NCBI GenBank assembly: GCA_023014335.1 | Contig: JAECYW010000001.1 | Coordinates: 4,340,001-4,404,000, forward strand | Source: Galerina marginata | Taxonomy: Eukaryota; Basidiomycota; Agaricomycetes; Agaricales; Galerinaceae | Direction: 5' to 3' | DNA: 64,000 bases | Shown here: positions 34,000-45,720 of the stretch, one piece after another | How positions within the stretch are numbered: the stretch's first letter is position 1 | How the letters are laid out: every line of letters begins with the position of its first letter | Program-made: the position numbers and the translations under genes | Notes under the pieces: model-generated | The model's database searches: none | The model's input: the letters and a program-made list of their open reading frames with translations, nothing else | Told to the model about the DNA's origin: nothing

Positions 34000-36174
34000 A
34001 TGGAAATTTCGGACAGGGAGGATGGAGAGATATCTGAGGAAGAGGCGGTGGAGGACGCAGATCGTTTTTGGGGTGATCATAATAAATTAGCCTTGTTATA
34101 TCTAACTAGGCATCTGACCCAACATTATGACAGGTTCAGTGCAGACAGAAAATGCCACTCATGGGACAAAACAGATGGTGATGCATCAGGGAGGTAAAGA
34201 TCGCCCATTTCATACACAGACATCTCATCCATTAGTATTCAAGAACCTCCAAAAACCAAACGCTCAAAAGGAGGTGGCCGGCCTGCTAAACGGAGAGCGT
34301 TTGGAGATGGAGGTAAATATGCACCTGTCTTGTACACCAGCATCTGAAGCAATATTTTTCAAGACCCCTCACAGACTACACTAACGAGAGGCAACGGCCG
34401 CAATGGTAAGAGATTGTTCGAGTTATACACCGGAATCTGGTTAATTACATGTGCAGAGTCCACACAGATGCAAAAGAAAACCCGAAATGACCGGAGAGTG
34501 AAGAGAAAAGCGGGTGCCGACGAACGTTTAGCAAGAAAGCAGAGTGGAAGTAAGTTCAAATTGTTTGCCTGTCAATATATGCAAAAATGGGTTCCTTGGT
34601 TGCAGAATCTAAAAATGACCGCCGAAACGACCGCCGGGATAAGTTAAATATTAAAAATGCAGTAGCAGAGGAGCGGGCGCAAACCGAGTTGGAAGAGCAG
34701 AAGACAGAAAGTTATCGTGACGGCTATGAGCAGGGAAGAGAGGATCAGGTTCTCGAAGACAGGGAGGCAAATACCGAGGAGATGTCACAGGTACTTGATA
34801 ACCAGAGGACACAAAACTCTACTGACATTGTTCATTGTGTTAGCTCCTCACCAAGCTCTTCGGCAGTGAAGACTCGCCGGTATTCTTCCACCCCCTCATG
34901 AGGGACACGGCATATTTGGAGAAGATGATTGACAGAGAGATGGAAACAGGGAAATCTCTCACCGCTGATGACCCCATGTTTATGGTGGACCCACCAAAGT
35001 GGATCCACACACAGGGGATCCACATTGGCTGGGACAGAGAAGCAAAGGAGATTGTTTTTGTGGTCCGCATCAGGTAAGATTCCAGTGGATACATACGTTC
35101 AGGTTAACAAATGTGGATAGACCCTGGAACAAGCTTGAAGCGGAAGAGATATCGTCAATGGAGACGATGATGCGTCTTCCTGATGCAATGAACCGCATCC
35201 TAAAAAATGGGTCACAACTTGTGAGTTAAACTAATTTCCGGGTTCTTGCACATTATAGAGTGATATTCCATCTGTAGCATACAATGATGACTCCACATGG
35301 GAAGACGTCAGTGAGAGCAGCACCTGGAAAGAAGCCAAATGGGCGGATGTACGCCGCCGGATGGCGTGGATCATTTGAAACTGGAGTCAAGATGGCGGCA
35401 TATGCACCGAATCGGTCAGAGGAAGCAGAGGCCGAGTAAGTTAAAGCTAAAAATCCCAATAAATGTCTAAAAGTTGTCTAGATACGAGAAACTCATTGAA
35501 GAGCTTCCTGCGGTGGCAGAAGCATTCAAAAAGGGCCTTGGTTCCCTCTATCCACGAGCCTTTGATAGACTTAAAGCAGCCAGTAAATCGTGGGTGTATT
35601 CAAATTAGTGGAATCAGATCCCTGAAATCAGTGGAATAGATGTAGAACTCCTTCCTTCGGATATACCACTTTCGACGGTAGCAGATCAGCAGACTGCTTT
35701 GCAAACTCGCTTACAGTTACATGCCAAGACTTTGACAATTTCCTCCATGAGGATAATGACGAGATAGGTATTGCCTATGGTTGGTGGTGGGCTGCGAGAC
35801 ACAATGAACAGCAGAACAAATATGTGGTTGATGAGCAGTGCAAGCATCATAGCATTCGCGGCGGCGCATTTTTTTGGGGGGCATACAAGATCGCCGTGGA
35901 TTTTTCACAGTAAGCATAAAAATTCTGAAATATTCATGGGTAACACACATATGCCATACATAGGTGTAATGATCTCGTGGAGATCTTCTGGCGTGGCAAA
36001 GAGGATGCTCACTGTACCATGCACAGTGAAAGTGAAGAAAATATGACACGGTTTGGTTCCTCAACACAGCTTACCCATCAAGGCGTCCTGGCAGCTCAGA
36101 ACTTTTGGAAGAATAACGGTGCAAGGAATGTCCTTCTGACATATAACGATCGACTGGCACGCAAACGGCAATGA
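34000..36174 (+). CDS. AT-hook protein with 2OG-Fe(II)-oxygenase-like domain (546 aa)
   Basis: Twelve exons fit with unbroken phase: 34000-34193, 34236-34312, 34364-34405, 34457-34549, 34606-34790, 34844-35073, 35121-35220, 35278-35435, 35482-35593, 35632-35677, 35717-35909 and 35964-36174 (546 aa). The N-terminus is acidic (MEISDREDGEISEEE). An AT-hook-like patch (SKGGGRPAKRRAFG) near residue 80 and a charged coiled-coil stretch (KKTRNDRRVKRKAGADERLA; AVAEERAQTELEEQ) follow. The C-terminal domain has FGYTTFDVTCQDFDNFLHED with H423-E-D425, then IAYGWWWAARHN, RGGAFFWGAYKIAVDF, EIFWRGKEDAHCTMH with H493, and NMTRFGSSTQ with R506. HxD, distal His and Arg match the dioxygenase metal/2OG ligand pattern. 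DNA binding plus oxygenase suggests a nucleic-acid or chromatin substrate (inference). No lesion seen. Several introns are short (38-52 nt). Confidence 0.7.
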
Positions 36175-36513
36175 TTATCCAGGTAGTTTGATGCCTCACA
36201 CCCCATCTTATGTGAAATCTGATCCTCTATATAGGCATTAAACAAAAGGACTTTAATTATACCTGATGTTTAACTTGTATTTCTAAATGCTTTTGAGTAC
36301 AACTGTCCATGTGGGCGCGATCCTGAGGAATCTATTTTTATCAGCCACAGGATAATTTCCAACGCCTCATTTTAATTGGAGCATGAAAAGTGCTATTCAC
36401 TGGATGGAGACGGCGGTATGGGAGGGTGTAAACAGTGTATAAATTTGACTAATAATTTAAATGAAAGGGGTGATTACGGGAAATATATCCTATGAATTTG
36501 GAGTGCGACGCAT
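36175..36513. other. Intergenic, 3' of the oxygenase-like gene
   Basis: AT-rich, no open frame of note. It ends at the 127-bp element copy at 36514. Confidence 0.45.
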
Positions 36514-36640
36514 GGAAAAATCGGCCATTTCAAGGGCTTTCGGAAGTAAATTTATGCATTCCTGGGCCAAAGGATTTTCCCTTTAAATATCGGCCAAAGT
36601 ATGATCTGTTATAGACATCCCTTGGAATGGCGAAGCTGCC
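36514..36640 (-). repeat. 127-bp dispersed element, copy 2
   Basis: Inverted copy of 15618-15744, one mismatch in 127 bases. It runs directly into a copy of family A at about 36650, the same association seen at the other site but at a different point of the family sequence. Confidence 0.85.
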
Positions 36641-36649
36641 GGGATAGGG

Positions 36650-38370
36650 GCGGTGGCGTCGCGTCATTTTGTGTCCATCACGTGCTGCATGTTTGGATCA
36701 AATTTCTTCGGATTCATACCCGCCCTCCTCCACATCTTCCTGTCCGTTTCCTCCTAGTTTCCTCTATGGTCAATTGTCTTTCGATCCTCTATTGGAAATT
36801 ATATTTACTTGTGGTCTCTGATTACTGATAATCTTCGATGCATTGACGATTCCGATGACTCCTGCAACACTGTTTGTCTTTCTAGCGTGTCGTTGGTCGC
36901 AGCTCTCTCTCTTTCACAGGTCGTGGTTCCTCACAATCTTTGTATGTAGTAGCGCAGGTTCTAGGTTACGGTAAGCCTCCAAGCCTTCCAAGTCTCCCTG
37001 ATCTAAATTATTTGCTAAGAAACCCAGTCGTATCATGACGAGCCACTCGTTCTGGCCAGCCAACACGACCTACGAACGCGCCGATCTCAGATCGTCATTG
37101 GAATTGTGGCTCAATTTTCATTCAAGGAGGGAGGAGGATGCCAGGTACGTGCTCCGTTGTTCCTTCGTCTGCAGTTGATCACGAAGCTAAACGTAAGCAC
37201 TTTGTTGTTCTACAGCTTGCTGTTTGAGCCACTCCTTGCATCGCAAGATCTACTTTTGACTCGCACCGTTGCACTTCAAGGACAAGCTTCCTACACTCCA
37301 GGCATTTTCCCTCACCAGTACTCGATCGCTGGCCTTTCTTTGCTTGCTTTTCTATGTCTAATGCTGGATTGTTTCATCGTCACGGCTCTGGCCCGGATTT
37401 CCAAATAGCAACTCCCAATCTACTTCTCGTCGTCGGAGCTCTCCCGCTGTCGCGCCTTCTTTCCCTTTGTCCTTCTCAGCCCAGGGCGGGCTGGCCGTAC
37501 GACCGCTGGCCCTGGCGTAGGGACATCGCTAGGGTGATATTCCGGGAGAGCTTTCGTCACGTTCGCGAGACTGGGGTGTGGGCTAACTAAAGTCTAGAAC
37601 TGCGCTGGTAGACTGACCATGCTCTGCGAGGAAATGTGGCTGGCGCTCTGGCTAAGACGCATACAAACACCAAATAAAAGACCTAACAGGGTCAATTTCG
37701 CTGTTACTCATCTCGACAGCCTCGACTGCGCTGATTATTGACGATCGGGCTGCAGAACTCACTTCAAGCTTCAGCCATGCAGCAGCCGTGTAGAAACTGT
37801 CCCATCCTCCTGCTCTACTGCACTGTTGCAATTCAGTATGTACCTTCTGGTTTTTCTTTCTTTTCGGTCGAAGCTGAACAAAGTCTGTCATCCTACAGTG
37901 CATGGTTTCCAACTTGCAGCTTGCAATCTTTGCATCCTTCTCCGCCGCCGTGGCGTGCCCTCCCGCGTCGCATCTTCTTTCTCTCTGTCCCTTCCGGCCC
38001 CGGGCGGGTTGTACAACCGCTGGGGCTGGTACGTGAATATGCTTGAAAGGCTGTTTCCGCGGGAGTGCGTAGCATCGGTACCACCGGGCAGGATGGGATG
38101 GAGCTCGAGCGGGATTTCGGTGTCTACTGCTAGACGATGAATTGCTACTAATGCTGTCGACGATTCAAAGCTGGATGGCCCTAGGGTAGGAGGATAAGAA
38201 CAAAGAAAAAGAATACCGGTGCGAATTAATGAAGCAAAACTCGAATAAATGGAGCTTGCAGGTACTTACCTCAACTTTCAACGTTCAACGCCTTTTCCGT
38301 CCCTTTTCTCTGATGTTTCAAGCATTCCACTCCTGGCTCTGCTACATTTATGCCCGCCCTGTCCATGTCG
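36650..38370 (+). pseudogene. Repeat family A, copy 4 (degraded gene segment)
   Basis: Opposite orientation to copies 1-3. A leader-like part (36660-36830, with TCACGTGCTG and TTTGGATCAAAT) precedes an exon starting ATG at 37035 (MTSHSFWPANTTYERADL), which has a frameshift before its GTACGTG donor. The following part (37210-37600) carries LASQDLLL and PHQYSIAGLSLLA. A further segment, 38085-38370, matches 40545-40830. The unit pairs with copy 5 about 2.35 kb downstream as a direct repeat. Confidence 0.5.
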
Positions 38371-39004
38371 CGACTCAGGGTGAAGCTGCAGCTATCGTAC
38401 TTTCCCCATATTGAACACCGCTATTTTCGTATGCTAATCCAGCTACCTTACATTATTTCCCAACGCACTTCAGGTTGCTTCGTGACTGTCATATATTTCA
38501 GCATCACTTTGCCTGCGCAAGCCGTCCATTTAGAAAACGCCTTCTCATTAATCTTTGATGGAGGTTCGACTTTTTTCGTTCAAATGTGGTACCCCACCGA
38601 TTTCTCGTGAGTCCTCTAGCTTCTCTTCCGCTTTAGAAGGTCCTCCACCGTTAGGTATTTTCTTGTCCCCTAATGACCGCGTTCCCAATGCAATTTGCTC
38701 GAGTGCCTTCATGATCAGTTCGTCGTTCCATTTTTGACTCCCATTTGACATGTAATGCCTCTTAATTCCGTTTGACGCGTTTACCAACGAGTCTTATTGA
38801 TTGGAGTTAATCCGAGGGATGGGGTTGCTACTCGTTTGTAATTAAATCTTTAGAATTCAATGACTTCAAGTTCCTTCTCGCTTGTTACCCGATAACGTCC
38901 TATTCTAAAGCCGATATAATCTAGAACTTTCATAGTTTGGAATGTTGAATGCAAATAATATAAGCGTCAATTACATTCAAATGTTTGAAACCTCCGTGAA
39001 GAGG
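38371..39004. other. Spacer between direct repeat copies
   Basis: No gene supported. A short minus-strand open frame (38548-38787) shows no family resemblance. Confidence 0.35.
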
Positions 39005-40830
39005 AATTTTGTGGACAGGGGCGCGTCGCGTCATCATATCAATCACGTGCTGCTTATTTGGGATCAAATTTCAATTCGGATCCAATCATCCATCCCCGCT
39101 CTCCCAATCAAGGGGTAGGGAAGAAAAAAATCGTGGATAATCATGTTGTTGTTTGCGTTTAAGGATTCTCGGACCCTCCCCCCCTCCCCCCATTTCCTAA
39201 TTTGGACGTGTTCCTGATGACAAATTTATATTAGTCATGGTAAATTGTTAACTTCTTGCGTCGGTCCGACTCACTTTTGATTTTTTCCGGTCTGTGCAAG
39301 CTCTGCGTTTGTCCTGTGTTCATTGCCGCAAGACTAATTTGGTTTATTTTTGAGTCGTGTCTGTAATCAGCATTGTCCGTTTCCTCTATGGAGGATTCTC
39401 TTTCGGTCCTCTATTAGGCGTCAAGTTCACTTGTAGTCTCTGTTTACCGAGAATCTTCAATGGCTTAACTATCCCAACAACTCCTGCGACGCCCACTGTC
39501 TTTCTTGTTTGCCTCTTCAAGTTTTTCTATGCTACAGGCCAGGGCGGGCTCCTCAAAATCTCTTGGATGTCGTAGCTCAAGTTCTATGTCAAGGTGAGCA
39601 AACCATTCTCTCGGAACTACATCATTTGCTGATCTTTCCAAAGAGCTAGGTTCATATCATGATGGGCCGACTTTTCTGGCCTGCGAACAAGACCCATGAA
39701 TACGTCGATCTGGCATTGTCACTGGATTTGCAGGACGGGTCTCCATTGGAAGAAGGAGGATACCAAGTACGTGTCCCGTACTTTTCTTTTCTGCGGATTT
39801 GAACTTGAATGTACTTTATCGTTCTGTAGCTCGTGGTCGGTATCACTCCTCCCACTTTAAGATCTGGCGATCGCTGCATTTCAAACACGAGCTTACTGCA
39901 TTTCAGGCATTTGTCTCTCACCGGTACTCAAGCTCAGGCTCTGGTCTTTCCTTTGTGTCTAGAGCCGAATTGCACTGTCCGTCACGTCTCCGCTCCCGGG
40001 GGAAGGCCCAAGATTTCAGAATCCACTCGTCCGCCGTTGTCGGAGCTCTCCCGCTGCCGTACCTTATTTCGCTCTGTTCTTATCAGCTCAGGGCGGGTTG
40101 TATGACCACTGCCCTGGCGTAGTGACATATCGCAGCGGCTAACCAGGTACTGCGGGAGAGTTCTCGTCACGTTTGCGAATCGGTGAATATAAGAACTGGC
40201 TTTGCTGTACCAGTACTGCTACGACACGAAGCCCCGAGCGGTTTCATCTTTCTCATACCTTACTTTTTCATTCAAACTGAATCGGGTTCTTTAGTGGAAG
40301 GGCAATCGAAAGGGTACGTACTATTCGGCTTCTATGTGACTTCGAAGCGGAACTTAATTCGTCATCGTATAGTTCGTTGTTAGTATCGTCCTCGCACTGC
40401 GAGATCAGGTCTTTCTTCCTGACCCGGAGTTATAGTCACGTTCGCGGGTCAGGCGTAGAACGAGCCCCCAAAGTCGCACTGGAGTCTCCTCTTTGCACGA
40501 ATTGTCCTCTTGTGACCGACGTGAGGCTGGATGAGAGAGGATACTGCGAGGCAGGATGGGATGGAGCTCGATTGGGATTTCTGTGGCAACTGCTAGGTGA
40601 TGAATTACTGCTCATTCAGTCGATGGTTTAAAGCGGACTGGCTCCAGGGTCATAGGAACAAGACAGATAAAGATGCGGGTACGAATCTAATGCTACGAAT
40701 TAAAGAACGAAAGTCTCTAATAAATAGCGCGTGCAGGTGCTTCCCTCAACTTTTAACACCTTTTCTACCTACGTTCTGTAGTGCTTCAAGCATCCACTCC
40801 TGACCTTGCTGCATTCATGCCTGCGCCAAC
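39005..40830 (+). pseudogene. Repeat family A, copy 5 (degraded gene segment)
   Basis: Same order of landmarks as copy 4. The conserved exon is intact here: ATG at 39659, MMGRLFWPANKTHEYVDLAL to EEGGYQ, ending at 39766 before GTACGTG. After the intron the reading frame consistent with copy 1 is broken. The blocks CAGGGCGGGTTGTATGACC and GAGGCAGGATGGGATGGAGC match 37480 and 38085. All five copies together suggest an ancestral two-or-more-exon gene, now only fragments. Confidence 0.5.
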
Positions 40831-41179
40831 TGGGGAAGTTGCGAGCTGGCGTAAATTCACTATCTGTTCAATAATAGATATCTTTGTCTGCATTCGAGGC
40901 ACTAACTTTGTCCCATCATCGTTTGAATGAAATACTTGGTCCAAATCGAATTTATTAGATATCTGCCAAAACATTTATCCACTCCTCTATTTCATGAGAA
41001 GTCAGTATATCTCGCTGACACAATAAAATTAGAAAACATGTGTCTTCGCTAACCTAACGACTTCTCCGACAGGGTATACGCAACTGAGTCGTTCGTGCGT
41101 TATCTTTAATCGATACCATCATTTTCCTTCCTGTCTCCGTTCCAAAGATTCGACGATTGCCACCTCCGGCCTCAGACAT

Positions 41180-41995
41180 ATGCCTCGTCACAAGTTCTGG
41201 ATTCCACTGTTTGATGAGAATGAGCGACGAGAGAGGGTAGTGAAAATCCAGGTCTGGTGGAGACGTATGTTAGAGGTCAGGGCAACGAAGAAACCTCTCA
41301 AGCAGATGTTTGAGGGAGATGTAACGGGCTTGACGGGCTTGAGGTGCCTGGTCTTGATTGGTGCGCACGATGATGTGCTCGGACCATGGGCTAGGGCGAT
41401 GATGCAGCGTGGACCTGGTACATTGAAATAATTTGGTACTTTGGTTCACTAGATTTTCCAGCAACGTCGATAGACGCAATGCTCGCTCAATCCTTAGGGG
41501 AAGACAGCACAAGCGGGCTGGTGCTTATGCGGAAAGCGGCATTGCTACTTGTTCTATCTCTGGCTTACAAGCCTGAGTAGATCTTTCATTCCCCTGTTCG
41601 TAAGAGTACTGACTCTGTTTTACAGATCACCAAATGCTTCATTGTACCTAGAGGTTCTGACGGTTTTATTGTCGAGCAAATGTGCTGTAGCCACATTAGG
41701 TGATGGAGGAAGTTCATTTTGCCAGGCCATCACGGCGTACCTCATGAAACAAAGCTATACTACCGTCTCAGAAGATCAATCTCAAAATTGGTACTTCATA
41801 ATCAGTTTTCGCATTTAATTCCCTTTTTTCTAATTATTTTTATTCACAGCCAATCGAGAGCTCAACGAGTTTAGCGTCTTTCCTCGACTTCTGCATGCTG
41901 CCACTGTCAACCTATCCTGAAAATTCAATTCGATTTACTGAAATATACATTAACATTTTCTTTGAAATCTTGAGCCTCCCCCTACTCCCAAATTG
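41180..41995 (+). pseudogene. 5' fragment of a HUL5-like HECT E3 ubiquitin ligase
   Basis: Exons 41180-41417, 41453-41576 and 41626-41790 join in phase. They encode an IQ-like stretch (ERVVKIQVWWRRMLE), then GDVTGLTGLRCLVLIGAHDD, SGLVLMRKAALLLVLSLAYK and ASLYLEVLTVLLSS. A further segment at 41850-41992 (SSTSLASFLDFCMLPLSTYP, then FEILSLPLLPN) matches the family but joins out of phase by the obvious splice sites, then stops. The arrangement is that of the N-terminal part of fungal HUL5-type ligases, which are about 1000 residues or more with a C-terminal HECT domain. No HECT domain lies downstream; a different open region on the other strand begins at the break. Truncated and probably frame-shifted. 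Confidence 0.6.
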
Positions 41996-42537
41996 ATTCC
42001 GCTTGACAGCTCGTCGCCGTTCATCTCATACTTCTTATTGGCCAACCAAGATAAACTTACCCCGCGCATCGAAATCATAAGCGGTTGTATTACTCCCCGT
42101 TCCTCGACGAAGTAAAAAGATTCGAGATAGACAATGTATCTGGATTGATATCCTCCCCCTCCTCCTCTCGCCCCAGGAAATGGGTCAAAAAACCCAGGAT
42201 GATCGCCATTCGACGCGCCGTGCGGTGGCGGGATGAATGATGGATGTGCGTCCACCAGTGGGGGTGGCCCCGAATCCATATCCGGCGTAAACATCGCGCA
42301 ATCCAAACGATGGATAAGAACGAAGAAGATCCTCAAAAGTGAGAGGAATTGGCGTGGCGATGTCCTTGGAACCGGGTGAACGAGAAATGAAGAGAATTTG
42401 TCACTAAGAAAACAAAAAAAGCCTATAAATAAGAGATTTTTGGCGTCAGAAAACGTGGAATAACTCACAAGGCGCTGAATATCCAGGAGCACTGCTCCTA
42501 GAAACAGGCTGAAGGATGTAGAGATGGCAGAAGACAA
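41950..42537 (-). CDS. Open minus-strand region, unrecognised
   Basis: A continuous open frame of 195 codons, with two competing frames over 42170-42400. One reads FTPDMDSGPPPLVDAHPSF, the other PIPLTFEDLLRSYPSFGLRD and looks more protein-like but ends in TGA at about 42187. Intron-like borders (GTGAGT near 42470, TTCTTAG near 42408) suggest splicing. No family recognised. It overlaps the end of the HUL5-like fragment and may have caused, or resulted from, the same rearrangement. Confidence 0.3.
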   Translation of the reverse strand: MSSAISTSFSLFLGAVLLDIQRLVSYSTFSDAKNLLFIGFFCFLSDKFSSFLVHPVPRTSPRQFLSLLRIFFVLIHRLDCAMFTPDMDSGPPPLVDAHPSFIPPPHGASNGDHPGFFDPFPGARGGGGGYQSRYIVYLESFYFVEERGVIQPLMISMRGVSLSWLANKKYEMNGDELSSGINLGVGGGSRFQRKC

Positions 42538-42889
42538 GGGAGTTGATCGCCAATTTAGAATCAGATCAGCAACGTCGCTGTTTGTCGGTGTTAGAAATCA
42601 CCGCCTTCGCACTGCCAAAGCCTGCCCAATGTCTATGTCTGCCTCCTGTCAGTGTATATTCCGAGCTTTGTTACCTCGTTGGCTGTACTCGGATGACGAA
42701 AAAAACCTGGGTCCACCGGGTACAGAACGTCTCCTTGAGATATATCAATTGAACCCTGACTATTGAGAAAGTAAGCGCTTTGCTCGTGTGATCATAGCAA
42801 GATCATAGCCTTTTTCATAGGCTGCTATGGATATTACCTAGTTTCTCATACGGACAATTAGTATAGCTTTACTTATAGCTTAGTAGTCT

Positions 42890-43110
42890 CCGGCACCCTC
42901 AAATGGCAGTGGACAAACGTTTGACGCGCATCACGGGATGTCCCGAGTCGGACACTCAAGTCATTAAGCGCCGGCGTAGATATGCCGCATAGTATATTCC
43001 AGCACTTTCTACGCACGGAGTGGGCACTCCGCCTTTGACTCATCAAGGCAGTGTCTAGTGAGTATAAATACAGTGCGATATGTAGTAATTTACATCTTAT
43101 TCTATCCCAT
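42890..43110 (-). repeat. Degraded segment related to 54390-54540
   Basis: On the plus strand, bases around 42970-43040 (GCCGCATAGTATATTCCAGCA, ACGCACGGAGTGG) parallel 54430-54490 (AAAAGATATTCCAGCATATT, GTACGCGGAGTGG). The second copy reads IFQHIPYAEWIPLIRVIG. Both are fragments of an unknown former gene. Confidence 0.3.
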
Positions 43111-43129
43111 TGCTGCTTTTGCCAAACCA

Positions 43130-44888
43130 CCCCTCATGTGTGATCTCTTAACGTGAATACTTAAGATAGTCAGGCTTACTTGAAAGATCTCAAACGATTC
43201 AACGATTGGATAATTGTTAATAAATCGTATATTGCTAAATTTACGGGTGTCCCTAGGTATTTGAAGTCAGTGCGACCATCAAAAGCGATTGGGATTGATC
43301 AAAAGACTAGCTTATTAAGTAACTACTTGACTCGGATTACGAACACGTGTAGAACACGTCTAAGATTAACGCTGATCGTTAACAAAGAGCATAGGCTCAA
43401 TGATCTTATTTATCAGTCGTGCACCTTCCATTCCCTATACCCCCTGCAAAAATTCTTATGGCTCGCATATTGGACATATGGAAGTAGGGATCGGCGAAGC
43501 ATTCCAGATTTCGCACCCGATTCCAAACAAACTGTAGCCTGCGCCTTGCCCTGGGCGCTTACATGGTTCAGAAACGACCTGTGTCGCAGGTATCAAGATT
43601 TCAGAAAGGCCATCACTTACTGATAATCAACCCAGGCTATTTCTGTATTTTCTTGCCACCGCGAAAGACTGGATATTTGATCGACAGTCCAATGTGCATC
43701 ATAATTCCGTCATAGCAGCGCTATCGACAATGCTTTCGACTTCCACAATATTCAAGTTCGTCCGCAAGGTCCGGAAGGATTCTAGTGATCATAGGTGGGG
43801 AAAAGGTCCTTGAATTGATAGTGAAGGGGGAAATTCCATTCAGTCATTGTCACTCGGGAAGAGATTCACAGGCGGGTGTCATGCAACTTTTGTACGCGTA
43901 AGTCGCTTTATAATTCGTTTTGAGGTCGTAGCTTACTGACATTAATTGAAATGACGGTGGAAACATTTACCAGTACGAAATACCGATAGATAAGTGGGCG
44001 TAAACTTTAACTGGAATACCAGCTCGAGGCTTTCTAATATATATTGGGCCTGGGAAGCTTCAATGCATCTTCTTGATCAAATTTTCTCTCGGCTCCGATG
44101 TTCGAGTTGAACCGCGATCCGGAACTGCAAGGTCTTGAAGTAGGATACTGAGTTAAAAAGGTTAGATATTCACTTTTATACTGGCACGGAATCCCTCGAT
44201 TTTGTTGAAATTACCAGCATTCAAGCTCTCGTTACAGTCGGTGCACAAAATAGCAGGTATCGGGAGAACATTGGGGTAATATTGATCAAAGTGGCTCCCT
44301 CGCATGAGCTGTTTATAAGGCGATTACTTCGCCAAGGCTCTCGACATGAAAGCGGTTGTCCAGTGTTCACGGAGAATCCTCCAAATCCGTCCATCCATCA
44401 ACGCGCATGGAATGATCGAATATCGCCAATGTTCTATTTTGCGCAGAGGTGTGCGAACAGAGCACATCTCACCGTTGACTCCTGGTCACAAGCAATGATG
44501 GCAATGGCAACGGCGATACTTTCAACCTGCGGTGATGCTGGTGCGGCTGCCAGTGTTGCTGAGTGGGAGCCTAATCGGGATGCGGAGTGATGACGCGGTC
44601 GGCCTTCGGCTTCCCTGGACTGACACGTCGCAGTAACGAGGACGAGAACATTGACGTCGGGGGGTGGGCCGGGGTTGAAGGGCTAAATAACTTCAGGCTA
44701 GGTTGTAGGTAGCAATGTCCTAGTATGGAAGGCGGTGCGGGTAGGGCGAGAACTAATGGAAGAAGGTGGAGAAATACATGTAGCAGAGCGACGGTGGTCG
44801 CACTGGACTTGGGTCAACGGGACACTGAATTAGCTCTGACGCGCTGACGGGTGTGTCATGAGCCCAAGCTAACTATGATGTACTCAGC
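43130..44888. other. Region without a recognised gene
   Basis: A plus-strand open frame of 147 codons at 43180-43623 (MKDLKRFNDWIIVNKSYIAK start) has no family resemblance and no clear splice continuation. A second open frame lies at 44282-44590. Either could be part of a decayed gene. Confidence 0.3.
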
Positions 44889-44889
44889 A

Positions 44890-45720
44890 TGCCTTCACAC
44901 CGCCGCGGTTATGAACAATCCTTGGCCTCCAAGGTCGACGTTAAGGCAGTAGGACTGCATCCTATCGCCATTTCCCTTCCAATGTATATCGAAAAAACCA
45001 ACCGCGCTGACAAACCAAGAGTCAAAGAAAACTCGAAACGATGCAAGACACATGTAGAAGGTGAGACGAGAACATTTGTGGGACGAGCGAGATGTACGCA
45101 AACTCTAGGAACATATAGGCATTCCCCAGAGTTCAAGGTGGAAAACTGGACGAGAAGAAGTAAGTCAATATTGTCGAAGAAGTATAACGTGAATATCGAC
45201 ATACTGACTCACATGAGCAATAGTTCAAACGCCATATGCTGAGATCCAGGAGTGAGACCCACGAGGTCGGTCTCCTGATGAAACATCCCTCCAGAAGTTA
45301 TCCAGTGGACCTAGGAGGGTATAAGCAACGAAGTAACAGGACAAAGAGAAAGACTCAGATGATTGGCCAAAAACCAGGTAACAGATCCTTGCCATGCACT
45401 CCGCCGGCAGAACCACGATTGTCCCCCAACGTCGGATAGCAGAGAAGTCACCTATGAACAGAATGAACGCCGATGATATGATCGACGCTAGGAAGCTGGG
45501 ATATCCCCATGAACATCGAGGGTGCACAGCGTGAGCTCCGATGGGCAGTGGTCCTTGATGAATTGGAGTCGAAAAGGTTAGCAGAGTTGCAGCGTGAGAG
45601 TGCGCAGTATTGAGCGCTGAGCGCTGAGCTCTTGTTGACGCAGAGGGCGTCTCAGTTTGAACTCGCTTCACTGCCAACAAAGTTCAACGTTGAGGGTGTC
45701 GAGCAACGATGTCCATCGAC
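44890..45720 (-). repeat. Degraded duplication, paralogous to 4140-4870
   Basis: See 4140-4870 for the shared landmarks. This copy keeps a longer open minus-strand exon, MSIFTLYFFDNIDLLLLVQ followed by a cysteine- and leucine-rich stretch to about 44912, and an upstream hydrophobic stretch (IISSAFILFIGDFSA near 45450). A membrane-protein origin is likely; frame breaks prevent a full model. Confidence 0.35.
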
